Assembly (NCBI GenBank): GCA_026986455.1
Contig: JALSON010000232.1
Span: forward strand, 1-5,628
Source: Thermococcaceae archaeon
GTDB taxonomy: Archaea > Methanobacteriota_B > Thermococci > Thermococcales > Thermococcaceae
Direction: 5' to 3'
DNA: 5,628 nt
Shown: piece after piece, positions 5,163 through 5,628 of the stretch
Numbering within the stretch: position 1 is the first letter of the stretch
Layout: the number at the start of each line of letters is the position of its first letter
Program-made: the position numbers and the translations under genes
The notes under the pieces: model-generated
What the model saw: only the letters and a program-made list of their open reading frames with translations
Database searches by the model: none
Told to the model about the DNA's origin: nothing

Positions 5163-5628
5163 TTGCCTCAACCTCCACCTCTGTCTCGCTAAACCTTTCC
5201 TCCACGAGCCTGCGGAAGTAGCCCTCAATGGCATCTTCGGGTTCCCCTGTGAGAACACTGAGCGAGCGGGCTATCTCGGGAAGGTACTTCTCAAACGTCC
5301 TCCTCCTCTTTACCTGGTAAAGCCTGCGGTGCTTTCCGCTCAGGTATGTCTGCAGCCTCCTCGCGGCGTCCATTATCGCAAGACGGATTTCGTTCATTAT
5401 CTCCTCGTCGCTGGCTATGCTCTGCTTTCCCGTTGATGTGTAGGGAACATGGACGCTGATGACGTTTATCATGAGAACCAGAGGTGCTCTCTCTATGTCG
5501 TCAACCTTGTAGCGCCTCCACTCTATACTCCTGGCCGCCGCTGTTGTCACACATGAGCCCGCATCAAAGAGGAGAGGAACCCTGTTGGCGTATCTGAGGA
5601 GGTCGAAGCCCGAACTAAGCTCCCCGCC
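5155..5628 (-). CDS. top6B: DNA topoisomerase VI subunit B, C-terminal part (5' end outside window)
   Basis: Only the last 157 residues are present; full-length archaeal subunits are usually 500-600 residues, so the GHKL ATPase domain lies off the right edge. The visible part starts at [20 protein letters not shown] (1-20) and continues [10 protein letters not shown] in the transducer domain. WRRY (37-40, bases 5509-5520) corresponds to the conserved WKxY motif that contacts bent DNA, with Arg in place of Lys. [10 protein letters not shown] (63-72) carries Lys68, the switch lysine that contacts the ATP gamma-phosphate. The acidic and basic helical tail to 157 should form the long helix that holds subunit A. 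The frame stays open to the edge, so an internal GTG at 5550 is not the start. The stop overlaps top6A. Confidence 0.97.
   Translation of the reverse strand, partial: GGELSSGFDLLRYANRVPLLFDAGSCVTTAAARSIEWRRYKVDDIERAPLVLMINVISVHVPYTSTGKQSIASDEEIMNEIRLAIMDAARRLQTYLSGKHRRLYQVKRRRTFEKYLPEIARSLSVLTGEPEDAIEGYFRRLVEERFSETEVEVEANA

Noticed and set aside
5163..5258. 32-residue N-terminal extension of topoisomerase VI A
   Set aside because: It lies wholly inside top6B in another frame, is not in the family, and GGAGGT is correctly placed for the ATG at 5162.
1..5628. CRISPR array, tRNA, rRNA or replication origin
   Set aside because: I saw no regularly spaced repeats, no tRNA-like cloverleaf and no rRNA-like sequence; nearly all of the window right of 264 is protein-coding.

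Overview
The window looks like chromosome of a hyperthermophilic archaeon of the Thermococcales, most likely Thermococcus. The reasons are the topoisomerase VI genes, the archaeal-type GTP cyclohydrolase MptA, an archaeal RelE-like toxin, ribosome binding sites of the GGTGA/GGAGGT type, TATA-box promoters and charged, Lys/Glu/Arg-rich proteins. This rests on recognition of the sequence, not on a database search. Every gene I can support lies on the minus strand, so the window reads biologically from right to left.

Right and centre (about 5628 down to 1604) form one tightly packed cluster: the 3' part of top6B, then top6A (8-base overlap), a DUF530 protein (4-base ATGA overlap), a small DUF1699 protein with a Hin-like DNA-binding tail (4-base gap), and a DUF4129 membrane protein (7-base gap). 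The spacing implies co-transcription. top6B and top6A make the two subunits of the type IIB topoisomerase that relaxes and decatenates DNA. The three genes downstream have no established function.

Next comes mptA (759-1562), the first enzyme of archaeal pterin synthesis. It appears to have its own promoter directly abutting the end of the DUF4129 gene. A RelBE-like antitoxin-toxin pair (706 down to 265) follows, with a 27-base imperfect palindrome between it and mptA.

The most notable observation is just beyond the toxin. Positions 225-254 repeat the last 30 bases of mptA (759-788), encoding the same tail HDVIAETWS plus stop. The copies differ at five bases, and all five are synonymous wobble positions. 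The toxin-antitoxin pair is therefore bracketed by two mptA 3' ends that diverged as coding sequence. This looks like the scar of an insertion, or of an incoming mptA-plus-TA cassette, at the 3' end of a protein gene, with the gene end rebuilt and the old end left behind. I know of no description of this arrangement, though I cannot check.

The left 224 bases hold AT-rich intergenic DNA with possible U-tract terminators, and perhaps the first codons of another minus-strand gene leaving the window.
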